A stretch of 64,000 bases of DNA. It comes from Actinoallomurus purpureus. Its GTDB lineage: Bacteria > Actinomycetota > Actinomycetes > Streptosporangiales > Streptosporangiaceae. A program made the translations under genes and the position numbers. Shown here in pieces: positions 24,188 through 32,533 of this stretch (position 1 is its first letter; each line of letters opens with the position of its first letter). The stretch lies in NCBI RefSeq assembly GCF_024055795.1, contig NZ_JAMXMY010000003.1:124001-188000 (forward strand). Reading direction: 5' to 3'. The notes beneath the pieces were generated by a model. That model saw nothing but the letters and a program-made list of their open reading frames with translations. It was not told the origin of the DNA and ran no database searches.

Positions 24188-25776
24188 TAGTCGACGCGTA
24201 TGTGGGCCAGGTCGGTGCGCGACTTGTGCACCTCTTCCTCGGACATGCCGCCGACCCGGACCTCGAGCGTGAGCTCCTCGGCGGTCTCCTTCTCCACGGC
24301 CGTGACGTGCAGCAGGCCGGAGGTGTCGAGCGCGAAGGTCACCTCGATGGGCCAGCCGGCGGGCTTGCCCGGCGGGATCTTCAGCTCGCCGTCGGCGATG
24401 GGGGTGTTGTGGGCGACCTCGATCGACTCGGTGCTGCCGGCCTGCTCGACCACGATGATCTTGACGATCGTCTGGTCCTCGTCGACGGTGCCGAACTCGC
24501 GCGTCTTTCCGCGCGGGAGCGCGTCGTTGGCGTGGACGAGGTGCACGACGTGCTCCCGCGCGGTGTCCGGGTCCAGCGCGATGACGCCGAAGGCGCGTGA
24601 GGCCACGGTCGTGATCTGCCGGGCCGCCATCCGCTCCTGCTCGGTCTCGGACAGGCCGGCCCGGGACGCCAGGTCCAGGGCCTTGTCCGTCTCGCCCTTG
24701 GCCAGGAGCTGCCGGTAGGTCTCCTCGAAGGCGTACAGCGCGGCGCCCTTGGCGACCGCCAGGTCGGGGTCCTGGAGCCGGGGGCTCAGGGCCAGCTCGT
24801 CGGCGAGCCGCCGCCGCACGGCGGGCATCTTGGTGGAGCCGCCGACGAGCACGAGGTCGTCGTAGTCGGAGACGCCCTTCTCGGCGGCTGTCGCGAGGGT
24901 ACGGCCGGTGATCTCGATGCTGCGGTCGAGCAGGTCCTTGGTGATCTCCTCGAACTTCTCGCGGGTCAGCTCGACCGTCGCCACCCGGCCCTCGTGCATG
25001 ACGCGCACGACGTGGCGGGTGCGCAGCGACAGGGCCTTCTTGGCCTCCTCCGCGTCGTGCCGCAGTTGCTGCTCGGTGTGCTTGTCGTCGAGGGGATCGC
25101 CGACGTCGGGATGCTCCTCCGCGAACCGCCCGGCGAGGTACTCCACGACCCGCGCGTCCCAGTCGGCGCCGCCGAGCTCGTGGTCGCCGTCGGTGCAGAC
25201 CACGGAGATGTCGCCGCCGCGCAGGGTGATCACCGTGGTGTCGAACGTGCCGCCGCCGAGGTCGTACACCAGGATCGTGCGGTCCTCGGTCCCGCCCCCG
25301 TTGAGCACGCCGTACGTGATGGCGGCGGCGATCGGCTCGGAGATGATGTCGATGACGTTCAGCCCGGCGATGCGGCCCGCCTTGCGGGTGGCGTCGCGCT
25401 CGGCGGCCCCGAAGTAGGCCGGCACCGTGATGACGACGTCGTGGACCTCCTCGCCGGTCGTCGCCGTGGCGTCGGCCACCAGCTTGCGCAGGACGAAGGC
25501 GGAGATCTCCTCGGGGGAGTAATCGCGGGCGTGCAGCTCACGCGGGACGTCGTGGCCCATGTCCCGCTTGATCAGGCTCACCACCAGGTCGGGGAACAGG
25601 ACCGCGGTGTCCTTCGCCGGCGCGCCGACGACGACGTTGTCGGCGGACTCGAAGTAGACGACCGACGGCGTCGTGTCGGTGCCCTCCATGTTGCGCAGTA
25701 CGGCCGGGCGGCCGACGTCGTCGACGCGTGCGATGCACGAGTGGGTCGTGCCCAGGTCGATACCGTAGACAGCCAT
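24187..25776 (-). CDS. Hsp70 (DnaK-like) chaperone lacking the C-terminal lid
   Basis: 529 aa against about 610-640 for a housekeeping DnaK. The ATPase domain is complete: GIDLGTTHSCIA, VVITVPAYFGAAERDATRKAGRIAGL, VYDLGGGTFDTTVI and LVGGSTKMPAVRRRL. The substrate-binding beta domain is recognisable (FGVIALDPDTAREHVVHLVHANDALP, then GELKIPPGKPAGWPIEVTFALD). The helical lid is replaced by a stop after VGGMSEEEVHKSRTDLAHIRVD. An insertion at about 340-385 carries a helical segment (EETYRQLLAKGETDKALDLASRAG) not seen in DnaK. The GrpE-like gene ends one base before its ATG, and no DnaJ gene is present. This dedicated Hsp70 probably serves the GTPase system rather than general folding. Confidence 0.9.
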   Translation of the reverse strand: MAVYGIDLGTTHSCIARVDDVGRPAVLRNMEGTDTTPSVVYFESADNVVVGAPAKDTAVLFPDLVVSLIKRDMGHDVPRELHARDYSPEEISAFVLRKLVADATATTGEEVHDVVITVPAYFGAAERDATRKAGRIAGLNVIDIISEPIAAAITYGVLNGGGTEDRTILVYDLGGGTFDTTVITLRGGDISVVCTDGDHELGGADWDARVVEYLAGRFAEEHPDVGDPLDDKHTEQQLRHDAEEAKKALSLRTRHVVRVMHEGRVATVELTREKFEEITKDLLDRSIEITGRTLATAAEKGVSDYDDLVLVGGSTKMPAVRRRLADELALSPRLQDPDLAVAKGAALYAFEETYRQLLAKGETDKALDLASRAGLSETEQERMAARQITTVASRAFGVIALDPDTAREHVVHLVHANDALPRGKTREFGTVDEDQTIVKIIVVEQAGSTESIEVAHNTPIADGELKIPPGKPAGWPIEVTFALDTSGLLHVTAVEKETAEELTLEVRVGGMSEEEVHKSRTDLAHIRVD

Positions 25777-25777
25777 C

Positions 25778-26416
25778 TCAGTCTCCTCCGATGGGTTCGG
25801 CCGCCACCCGGGCGACGATCACCTCGGCACGTCGCGCGATCCGGTCACCACGGACGAAGCCGGTCCGCTGCACCCTCGCGACGGTGCCGTCGAGCTCCGC
25901 GTCGTCCACGTCCTCTGTGCCCGCCGGGCGGTGCCGTGCCGGGTCGAACACCTCACCGGCCTCGATGGCCATGCGGTCCACGCCCGTGCGGGCCAGCGCC
26001 TCGGCCAGCTCGTCGGCGATCGCCGCCAGCAGCCGCGGCGTATGGTCCGCGTCCACCGTCGCGCGCTCGGCCTCCCGCCGGACCAGGTCGTAGAGGCGGT
26101 ACAGCGCGGCGCGCACCGGCTCGAACGCCGCCTGAAGCTCACCGTGGCGCAGCCGCTCGTTGTCCGCGTGCAGCCGGTCGATGACGCGCTCCCGGTGCGC
26201 CGCGCGCTCGTGCTCCCTGCCGACCGTCTCGGTCAGGCCGGCCAGGAGTGAGTGGATGTCGTCGAGGGACGCCGCGATCGCCCGGCCGGGATCGCCGGCC
26301 GACGATGAGCCGGTGCCGTCGGTGGGCGGATCGAGGGGTGCCCCGATCGCCCGGCCGGGGTCGCCGGCCGGCGGGGAGCCGCTCCCGTCGTCGGGGGGCT
26401 CGGGGTCAACGGGCAT
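25778..26416 (-). CDS. GrpE-like nucleotide-exchange protein, first gene of the Hsp70/GTPase operon
   Basis: 212 aa with the shape of GrpE: a disordered acidic N-terminus, a long helix (SLDDIHSLLAGLTETVGREHERAAHRERVIDRLHADNERLR), then a compact beta end with HRPAGTEDVDD and GTVARVQRTGFVRGDRIARRAEVIVARV, as in the GrpE wing. It should exchange ADP for ATP on the partner Hsp70. ATG 26416 is favoured because the preceding 18 codons lack protein-like character; the ribosome site is weak and a leaderless transcript is possible. The disordered N-terminus contains a 69-bp duplication (AGDPGRAI twice). The promoter of the whole operon should lie between 26417 and 26744. Confidence 0.75.
   Translation of the reverse strand: MPVDPEPPDDGSGSPPAGDPGRAIGAPLDPPTDGTGSSSAGDPGRAIAASLDDIHSLLAGLTETVGREHERAAHRERVIDRLHADNERLRHGELQAAFEPVRAALYRLYDLVRREAERATVDADHTPRLLAAIADELAEALARTGVDRMAIEAGEVFDPARHRPAGTEDVDDAELDGTVARVQRTGFVRGDRIARRAEVIVARVAAEPIGGD
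26275..26412 (-). repeat. two 69-bp direct repeats in the GrpE-like leader
   Basis: Units begin with CGATCGCCCGGCCGGG at 26275 and 26344, are similar over about 60 bases and keep the reading frame. They give the repeated motif AGDPGRAI in a disordered Pro/Gly/Ser region. Confidence 0.8.
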
Positions 26417-26744
26417 GGTCGCGCACCATAACTCTGAGTGACAAGGACGCCAGCCCATTGTCTCCATCACCGGAAGCGGGCACCACCCTTCCGGGGAGTT
26501 CGATGTTTCCGCCTGTTGCTTTTCCCCGATCCCGGACCTGACATTTCCGGTCCGACCTCGCTTTCGTCACGCAGAGTGATATTCAGGCAGATGGGTGACG
26601 TATCGCGTGAAAGCAAGTCATGGCCGTTCCGGCCGTCGGCGTGGCTGAATGACGATGACATGCCGGTGTTCGAAGGGGTTTGGCTTTTACGTCCGTGCCG
26701 AAATACGAGAATGGGACGACGATGAGGGAGGCAGAGGCCGGCCG
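26417..26744. other. 328-bp intergenic region, probable promoter of the Hsp70/GTPase operon
   Basis: No coding frame with convincing bias. It is clearly less GC-rich than its surroundings, with AT-rich stretches around 26520-26680. It should hold the minus-strand promoter for the operon starting at 26416. I could not pick a convincing -35/-10 pair. Confidence 0.4.
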
Positions 26745-26919
26745 ATGCGCCGACTCAGTGCTCTGGACGCGCAGTTCCTCAACGTCGAGCCGTGGGGGAC
26801 GGTCGCGCACGTCGCCGGCCCGGCGGTCCTCGACCCCGCCGGGACGCCGGGCGGCCGCCTCACGGGTCGCGTTCGGCTCGCGGCCCCTCGACGAGGTGAA
26901 GAAGGTCCGGCACGCCTAA
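26745..26919 (+). pseudogene. wax ester synthase/diacylglycerol acyltransferase gene with internal deletion and frameshift
   Basis: The frame from ATG 26745 reads MRRLSALDAQFLNVEPWGTV and continues AHVAGPAVLDPAGTPGGRLT, the typical first 40 residues of bacterial WS/DGAT enzymes. Directly after, in the +1 frame, comes VAFGSRPLDEVKKVRHA then a stop. This fits the segment about 200 residues further on in the same family, after the HHxxxDG motif. So the catalytic centre and about half of the protein are deleted and the frame is lost. It sits just after the conservon's last gene, on the opposite strand. Confidence 0.75.
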
Positions 26920-26973
26920 GAAAAGAGCGAGCCTCCAGCCCTGAGCGCCCGGAAGGCCGCTGGACCCTGAGCG

Positions 26974-27591
26974 CTACCGGATGGCCGCGCCGGCCTGGCG
27001 CTGCCGCTCGGCCATCACGGCCAGCACGTGCTCCACCAGGGCGATCAGGACCTGCTTGCCGGACTCACGCCGGCGTACGTCGCAGAGGATCACCGGGACC
27101 CTGGGGTCCAGGTCGAGTGCCGCGCGGATCTCCTCGGTGTCGTATCCGATCGCGCCGTCGAAGCAGTTGACCCCGACGATGAACGGCAGCCGCCGCCGCT
27201 CGAAGTAGTCGATGGAGGGGAAGGAGTCGGCGAGCCGGCGGGTGTCGGTCAGCACGACCGCGCCGAGGGCACCGAGGGCCAGCTCATCCCACATGAACCA
27301 GAACCGGTCCTGGCCGGGCGTGCCGAACAGGTACAGGACGAGACCGTCGCGGATGGTGATGCGGCCGAAGTCCATCGCCACCGTGGTCGTGGTCTTGCGC
27401 TCCACACCGGAGGTGTCGTCGACGCCGACGCTGCGGTCCGTCAGCTGTTCCTCGGTCCGCAGCGGCTTGATCTCGCTGACGGCGCCCACCAGGGTCGTCT
27501 TTCCCACCCCGAATCCGCCCGCGACGAGGATCTTCACGGCGAGCGGCATGGCGGCAGCGCCCCGCGAGGGGTCAGAGCGCCTGGAGTCCAT
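26974..27591 (-). CDS. cvnD: conservon small Ras-like GTPase (CvnD type)
   Basis: 205 aa. P-loop VAGGFGVGKTTLVGAVSEI, switch II region with VLYLFGTPGQDRFWFMWDELALGALGAVV, base recognition VGVNCFDGA (the VNxFD variant normal in this family) and a C-terminal QVLIALVEHVLAVM helix. It acts with the kinase-like, roadblock and DUF742 partners in a membrane-associated GTPase signalling complex known in Streptomyces development and antibiotic regulation. The ATG at 27591 overlaps the DUF742 gene by 20 bases, the arrangement seen in most conservons. An inner ATG (27549) is less likely. Confidence 0.92.
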   Translation of the reverse strand: MDSRRSDPSRGAAAMPLAVKILVAGGFGVGKTTLVGAVSEIKPLRTEEQLTDRSVGVDDTSGVERKTTTTVAMDFGRITIRDGLVLYLFGTPGQDRFWFMWDELALGALGAVVLTDTRRLADSFPSIDYFERRRLPFIVGVNCFDGAIGYDTEEIRAALDLDPRVPVILCDVRRRESGKQVLIALVEHVLAVMAERQRQAGAAIR

Positions 27592-27934
27592 TGAGCACTT
27601 CCTTCAAAACCCGTTCGTTGGGAAGACGGTTCTCTGTTTCAGGCCGGCGTACGACGATCAACCCGTGGTCCAACAGGTCTCCGAGCAGGACCCGGACGAC
27701 GCCCAGGGGGAGCCTGAGCTTCGCCGCAACCTCCGCCACCGAGAGCGGGCGCACGCACAGGTCGAGAATGGCGACGTGCTCCGGGCCGGCGTTCGGCGGA
27801 GCGAACGTCGACGTCGCCGCCGTCGCGATGATCGCGATCAGGTCGAAACCCTCGCGTGAGGCCCGCGTACGGCCGCGCGTCAGAGCGTATGGCCGGACCA
27901 CCGGCCCGGCCTCGTCGTCGAGCCATTCGCTCAT
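27572..27934 (-). CDS. cvnC: DUF742 protein (CvnC type)
   Basis: 120 aa with the family's RPYALTRGRTR start, the winged-helix-like core (ILDLCVRPLSVAEVAAKLRLPLGVVRVLLGDLLDHGLI) and the C-terminal NERVLKEVLNGLQAL helix. Third gene of the conservon; thought to bridge the GTPase and roadblock protein. Overlaps the GTPase gene downstream. Confidence 0.93.
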   Translation of the reverse strand: MSEWLDDEAGPVVRPYALTRGRTRASREGFDLIAIIATAATSTFAPPNAGPEHVAILDLCVRPLSVAEVAAKLRLPLGVVRVLLGDLLDHGLIVVRRPETENRLPNERVLKEVLNGLQAL

Positions 27935-27985
27935 TCAGCCGTCCCGCCTCATGGCCCGTTGTCGTTCTCGCACGATGACGGGGCC

Positions 27986-28390
27986 TCACGATTCCACGGC
28001 CGAGCGAGGAAGGGTCGACATGTGCTGGCCCACGCGCTTGACCAGCATCGCCATCTCGTAGGCGATCATGCCGACGTCCGCGTCGGCTCCCGCCAGCACC
28101 GCGAGACAGGCACCGGAACCGGCCGCCGTGACGAACAGGAAGGCGTGGTCCATCTCGACGATCGTCTGGCGCACGCCACCCCCGCCGAACTGGCGTCCGG
28201 CACTGCGGGCGAGGCTCTGGAAGCTCGCGGCGACCGCCGAGAGGTGCTCGGCGTCCTCCCGTGTGAGGCCGGCGGACGAGCCGACCAGCAGGCCGTCGCT
28301 GGAGAGCACCACCGCCTGCCGCACCTGGGCGACGCGATTGACGAGGCTGTCGAGCAGCCAGTTGAGTTCCCCCGCAGAACCCGCTGACAT
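27986..28390 (-). CDS. cvnB: roadblock/LC7 domain protein (CvnB type)
   Basis: 134 aa: LNWLLDSLVNRVAQVRQAVVLSSDGLLVGSSAGLTREDAEHL and FLFVTAAGSGACLAVLAGADADVGMIAYEMAMLVKRVG define a single roadblock domain, likely a GTPase-activating or scaffold subunit. The ATG at 28390 overlaps the kinase stop (TGATG); the upstream in-frame extension to 28453 lies within the kinase gene. Confidence 0.93.
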   Translation of the reverse strand: MSAGSAGELNWLLDSLVNRVAQVRQAVVLSSDGLLVGSSAGLTREDAEHLSAVAASFQSLARSAGRQFGGGGVRQTIVEMDHAFLFVTAAGSGACLAVLAGADADVGMIAYEMAMLVKRVGQHMSTLPRSAVES

Positions 28391-31359
28391 CAGATGTCCT
28401 CCTCTTCGTGATGGGTGGCGGTCTGCTCGGCGTCTGAGCGGCCGCGCAGCCATCCCTTCTGAATGGAGCTCAGCATGGTACGTAGCTCCTCCGGCGAACG
28501 CTCGCTGCTCGTCGCATTGTTCACGGGCTCGACCTCCTCGCGAAGCTGGGGTGCCAGGTTCGCCTGCCGGACCCGGCGCGGGAGTGACGGCTTGGTCCCG
28601 GGAGCCGCGGGCTCGGCGGTGGTCTTGGGCGGCGCGGCGGCCTCGGGACGGAAGGTGTCCGCGGGCTCCTCGACCGGTTCGAACACCGAACGGCCCTGCG
28701 GCGCCGCCTCACCGCCCCGGGTCGGCAGCGGTGGCCGGTCGTCGGACGTCCCGCCGCGGCGGGACGGCAGCGGCGGGCGGGCGTCGTCGGCGCCGACGGA
28801 GGGCAGCGGCCACTGCCCGCTCCGCGTGCTCGCCTCCGTCCCGTCCAGGTCCGTGTCCCTTTCGTACGACGTCACGCCGGGGGAGTATCCACCCGTTCCA
28901 GGCGAGTAGTCGTTCGTTCCCGCCTCGTAGGCGTCCGTGCCCGCCGGCCCCGGATCGTACCTGGTCGGGGCGGCGTCGTGGCCGCTCAGGCTCGGCGCGT
29001 GCGCGCCCGGTCCCGTGCCGTACCCGTCGATCGAGAACGATCCGGTGTCGGGGTCCGCGGAGTCCTCGCCGGCCGATTCCGGCGACCGCGTGTCGGAGCC
29101 GTGGGAACCGGCGCCGCCGTACGGCTTCGCGTCGTACGGGCCCGCCGGGTAGGTGGCCTGCGGCCCGGTGTCGGCGCGGCGCTGGGGCAGTGGCGGCCGG
29201 TCCCCGCGCACCGCCTGTATCGGCCCGGTGATGGCGCCGGTGTCGGAGCCGTTCGGGTAGATCGGCGCGCCGATGGCGCCGATCGGGACGAGCGCGTCCT
29301 CACCGCGCCGGGTGGCCGGCATCGGCCCGGACTCCAGCTCGGGCCGCTCGTTACCACGGGCGACGATCGCGTCGGGCAGCAGGACGATCGCGGTCGTCCC
29401 GCCGTACGGCGAGGTGCGGAGCGTGACCTGCACGCGGTGCCGCTGGGCCAGCCGGCCGACGACGAACAGGCCGAGCTGGGCGCTGTTGGACAGGTCGAAG
29501 TCCGGCGGGTTCGCCAGCCGGTCGTTGGCGCGGTCCAGGCTGACCTGGTCCATGCTCAGGCCGCGGTCCTCCACCTCGAAGGCGAAGCCGTGCGCGACGA
29601 GCTGGCCCGTGACCTGCACGGTGGTGTCCGGCGGGGAGAACAGGGTCGCGTTCTCGATGAGCTCGGCGAGCAGGTGGATGAGGTCCGCGATGGCGGGGCC
29701 GGCGATCGCCACGCGGGGCATCGTGGCCACGGTGACCCGCGCGTAGTCCTCCACCTCCGCCGCGGCGGCGCGGGCGATGTCGACGGCCGGGACCGGGTTC
29801 CGCCAGCCACGGCCGGGTGCCTGCCCGGAGAGGATGATCAGGCCTTCCGCGTGACGGCGCATGCGGGTGGCCAGGTGGTCGAGGCGGAACAGGTCGTCCA
29901 GCTCGTCGGGCTCGGTCACCCGGCGTTCCATGGAGTCCAGCAGGCTGAGCTGACGGTGCAGCAGCGCCTGGTTGCGGCGCGCGAGGTTGAGGAAGACCTC
30001 GCTGATGCTGCGGCGCAGCGCGGCCTCCTCGACCGCGCCCTGGATCGCGGTCCGCCGGGCGGCGTTGAACGCCTGGCCGACCTGGTCGATCTCCTGGGTC
30101 CCGAACGACAGCGGCGGCGCCTCGGCGGCGACGTCGACCTCCTCGCCGCGGCGCAGCCGGCGGATGACGCTGGGCAGCCGCTCGTTGGCCAGGTCGAGCG
30201 CCGCGCGGCGCAGTCCGGTCAGCTCGTGGATGACCGAGCGGCCGACCCACAGCGACAGGATGAGCGAGGCGATGACGGCGACCAGACCAAGGGCCCCGGC
30301 CACCGCGACGCGCAGGATGATGCCGTCCGAGATGGGCTTGGCGCGCTTGGCGGCGGTCGCGGTCGACGCCAGCTCCAGGCCGCGCAGGCGCGTGACGATG
30401 GAGGAGACCGTGGTCTTCCACTTCACGTCCATGCCGGCCAGCGGGTCGGGGGCCGGCTGTTTGCCGCCCATGCCCCCCATGCCCATGCCCGTGGCCGCCT
30501 TGGGCTGCTGCGGCATGTGGTCGGTGAACTGGTTCTCCAGCGACTGCAGCCGGGAGTACTCGGGCGTCGAGACGATCCGCTGGTAGTAGGTGCGGTCGGC
30601 GGGGCGCAGGTCGGGGACGATCTCGCTGTAGAGGCTGCGCTGCGTGCCGACGAGCTTGGTGAACTGCACGTGCTCGGGGAACGTCAGGCGGCCGGCGGCG
30701 AGCGCGCCCGCCAGGAGCGCGTCCTCCTGCGACAGCACCTCGCGCGCGCGGGCCAGCGAGACCTGGGTCTTGGCGTCCTTGGTGATGTCCGGGTCGCTCA
30801 GGGTCGACAGCGAGGACTGGAGGGCGGTGATGTCGCTGATGGTGTCGCTGAAGTCGGCGAAGACCTGCGTGCGGCTCACGCCGCCGTTGTCGATCGCCCG
30901 CCGCTTGGCCTGCAGGGCGTCCAGGTGCTGGACCACCTCACGGGCCCACTGCTTGGCCTGGACGTTGGCGACCTTCTGCGCACCCGGGTCGGCGGTCAGT
31001 CGCCGGAACAGTTCGGCCTGGCGGTCGGTGACGAGCCGGCCGGACTCCATCGACGCCCGGTCGCCGGCCGACTTGCTGCCGAGGTAGACCATCGACAGGC
31101 GGCGCTCCTGCGCCAGGGCACTGCCGAGGGCCCCGGAGGGGTAGCCCAGGTGGTCCTGGATCGTGTTGACATGCCGAAGGTTCAGGCCGTCGCCCAGGGT
31201 GATGCTGGCCGCGAACGCCCACAGGGTGGTGAGGGACACCAGTGGAACGATGAGCAGCAGGATGATTTTGAAGCGGACTGACCGGAATGCACGGCCGACC
31301 CGGGACCGGGACGACCGCCGGCTGACATCTGATCCCACTCGTCGGTCCTTAGATTGCAC
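28390..31359 (-). CDS. cvnA: conservon sensor histidine-kinase-like protein (CvnA type) with NIT sensor
   Basis: 989 aa. First membrane helix at about 28-50 (IILLLIVPLVSLTTLWAFAA), a large extracytoplasmic helical nitrate/nitrite-sensing-like domain, second helix at about 345-372, HAMP region (GLRRAALDLANERLPSVIRRL), dimerisation helix and HATPase_c domain (LIHLLAELIENATLFSPPDT N-box, then VEDRGLSMDQVSLDRANDRL and SAQLGLFVVGRLAQRHRV). The phospho-accepting His region is weak, as in other CvnA proteins. About 320 residues at the C-terminus are disordered, rich in Pro, Gly, Tyr and Asp (SYERDTDLDG and similar). First gene of the conservon, with a promoter region upstream between 31360 and 31634. 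The signal it senses is unknown. Confidence 0.9.
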   Translation of the reverse strand: MQSKDRRVGSDVSRRSSRSRVGRAFRSVRFKIILLLIVPLVSLTTLWAFAASITLGDGLNLRHVNTIQDHLGYPSGALGSALAQERRLSMVYLGSKSAGDRASMESGRLVTDRQAELFRRLTADPGAQKVANVQAKQWAREVVQHLDALQAKRRAIDNGGVSRTQVFADFSDTISDITALQSSLSTLSDPDITKDAKTQVSLARAREVLSQEDALLAGALAAGRLTFPEHVQFTKLVGTQRSLYSEIVPDLRPADRTYYQRIVSTPEYSRLQSLENQFTDHMPQQPKAATGMGMGGMGGKQPAPDPLAGMDVKWKTTVSSIVTRLRGLELASTATAAKRAKPISDGIILRVAVAGALGLVAVIASLILSLWVGRSVIHELTGLRRAALDLANERLPSVIRRLRRGEEVDVAAEAPPLSFGTQEIDQVGQAFNAARRTAIQGAVEEAALRRSISEVFLNLARRNQALLHRQLSLLDSMERRVTEPDELDDLFRLDHLATRMRRHAEGLIILSGQAPGRGWRNPVPAVDIARAAAAEVEDYARVTVATMPRVAIAGPAIADLIHLLAELIENATLFSPPDTTVQVTGQLVAHGFAFEVEDRGLSMDQVSLDRANDRLANPPDFDLSNSAQLGLFVVGRLAQRHRVQVTLRTSPYGGTTAIVLLPDAIVARGNERPELESGPMPATRRGEDALVPIGAIGAPIYPNGSDTGAITGPIQAVRGDRPPLPQRRADTGPQATYPAGPYDAKPYGGAGSHGSDTRSPESAGEDSADPDTGSFSIDGYGTGPGAHAPSLSGHDAAPTRYDPGPAGTDAYEAGTNDYSPGTGGYSPGVTSYERDTDLDGTEASTRSGQWPLPSVGADDARPPLPSRRGGTSDDRPPLPTRGGEAAPQGRSVFEPVEEPADTFRPEAAAPPKTTAEPAAPGTKPSLPRRVRQANLAPQLREEVEPVNNATSSERSPEELRTMLSSIQKGWLRGRSDAEQTATHHEEEDI

Positions 31360-31634
31360 CGCGACAGGCTCGACTTTCAGTGAGGCGGGGGAAACACCGT
31401 GTGAACGCGCGAGACTCTACTAGACATCAGGGCGGAGACTGGCGGTGTCTGTAAATATCGGGCATCAAACACCCGGCTACTTCCGGGTGAACCAGGCGCG
31501 TTTTGGGGCGAATAACCGCAGGTAGGAGTGCATTTATCGCCACTAGTCGCTCCGGTCGGGCCGAGAAGGGGATTTCGGACTATCGGTGACAAGGGCTCCG
31601 CATCCTCCCCTGACAACCCATAGAATCCGCGATC

Positions 31635-32447
31635 GTGATCCATGACGACCAGCCCCCGGAGACGCTCCCCGTACGTGGACGCTCGCCGCTGCCCGGCGGA
31701 CGACACCGCCGGCCGGGCAGCGGTGAACTTCCCCCCGACGCACCGGTCCTCGTCCTGGCGGTCCCCGGGACGGTCCCGGACACCGGCAACGAGATCGCGG
31801 GGCTCATCCGCACGTCCCGTACCGACATCGACATCCGGGTCGTGCCCATCGCCGGTCCCGCGTTCGCGGACGCCCTGAGGGAACTGCCCGACGGCCGTTC
31901 GGCCGTCGTGGTGCCGTTGGTCACCGGCCCGCACCCGCAGGCGTACCACGACATCAACGCGACGGTCGCGGAGACCGGCGCGCGGGCGATTGTCACCGAC
32001 CCGCTCGGCCCCCACCCGCTGCTGGCCGAGGCGTTGCACGTGCGTCTCGCGGGCAGTGGCCTGGCGCGTGCCGACCGGATCCGGCAGTTCAGCATCGGCG
32101 CGTCCGTCGACGGCGTCGTCGTCGCCACGGTCGGCGGTGACCCGGCCGTCCGGGAGGCCGACATGACCGCCGTCCTCCTCGCGGCACGGCTCGCCGTGCC
32201 GGTCGTCGCCGCGTCGATCGACGGCCGCCCGACGGTGGCCGACGCCGTGCGACGGCTGCAGGAGTCCGGCGGGCAGCGCATCGCGATCGCCCCGTTCGTC
32301 ATCGGGCCGGAGATCGACTTCGAGCGCCTCGCCAAGCTCGCCGGCGAGGCCGGCCTCGGCTGCGCCGAACCGCTGGGCGCGCACTCCTCGGTGGTGCGGC
32401 TGGTCACCCTGCGCTACGAAGTCGCCCTGGACGAGGAGCCGAAATGA
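31635..32447 (+). CDS. CbiX/SirB-like sirohydrochlorin chelatase family protein
   Basis: 270 aa. The N-terminal 35 residues are Pro/Arg-rich; two CbiX-like halves follow (VLVLAVPGTVPDTGNEIAGLIR...VVVPLVTGPHPQAYHDI, then VVVATVGGDPAVREADMTAVLLAARL...IAIAPFVIGPEIDFERLAKLA). Members insert Co2+ or Fe2+ into tetrapyrroles or act with nitrite/sulfite reductase. The classical first metal His is not obvious: GTVPDT replaces the usual HGSR-like motif, so catalysis is doubtful. GTG 31635 is the only reasonable start. The stop overlaps a minicistron (ATGA) leading to a polyamine-type transporter operon, an unusual neighbourhood for this family. Confidence 0.72.
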   Translation: MIHDDQPPETLPVRGRSPLPGGRHRRPGSGELPPDAPVLVLAVPGTVPDTGNEIAGLIRTSRTDIDIRVVPIAGPAFADALRELPDGRSAVVVPLVTGPHPQAYHDINATVAETGARAIVTDPLGPHPLLAEALHVRLAGSGLARADRIRQFSIGASVDGVVVATVGGDPAVREADMTAVLLAARLAVPVVAASIDGRPTVADAVRRLQESGGQRIAIAPFVIGPEIDFERLAKLAGEAGLGCAEPLGAHSSVVRLVTLRYEVALDEEPK

Positions 32448-32533
32448 GGCTCACGGGACTGGCCTGCGCCGAGCGCTTCGGTCATGTGGCCGCCCTGGAC
32501 GAGGAGATTGCATGAGGTTCGCGGGACTGGCCC
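32423..32533 (+). repeat. 68-bp imperfect tandem duplication at a gene junction
   Basis: CGCCCTGGACGAGGAG at 32423 recurs at 32491, and GGGACTGGCC recurs 68 bases on. Each unit holds a GAGGAG ribosome site, an ATG and the start of the next product (MRLTGLA / MRFAGLA). Confidence 0.85.
32444..32515 (+). CDS. minicistron between the CbiX-like and binding-protein genes
   Basis: 23 codons (MRLTGLACAERF...AALDEEIA). ATG overlaps the CbiX stop (ATGA) and its own TGA overlaps the ATG of the binding protein. Its beginning copies the binding protein start and its end copies the CbiX end (VALDEE), exactly as expected from tandem duplication of the junction. It has its own GAGGAG site five bases before the ATG. 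Confidence 0.55.
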   Translation: MRLTGLACAERFGHVAALDEEIA

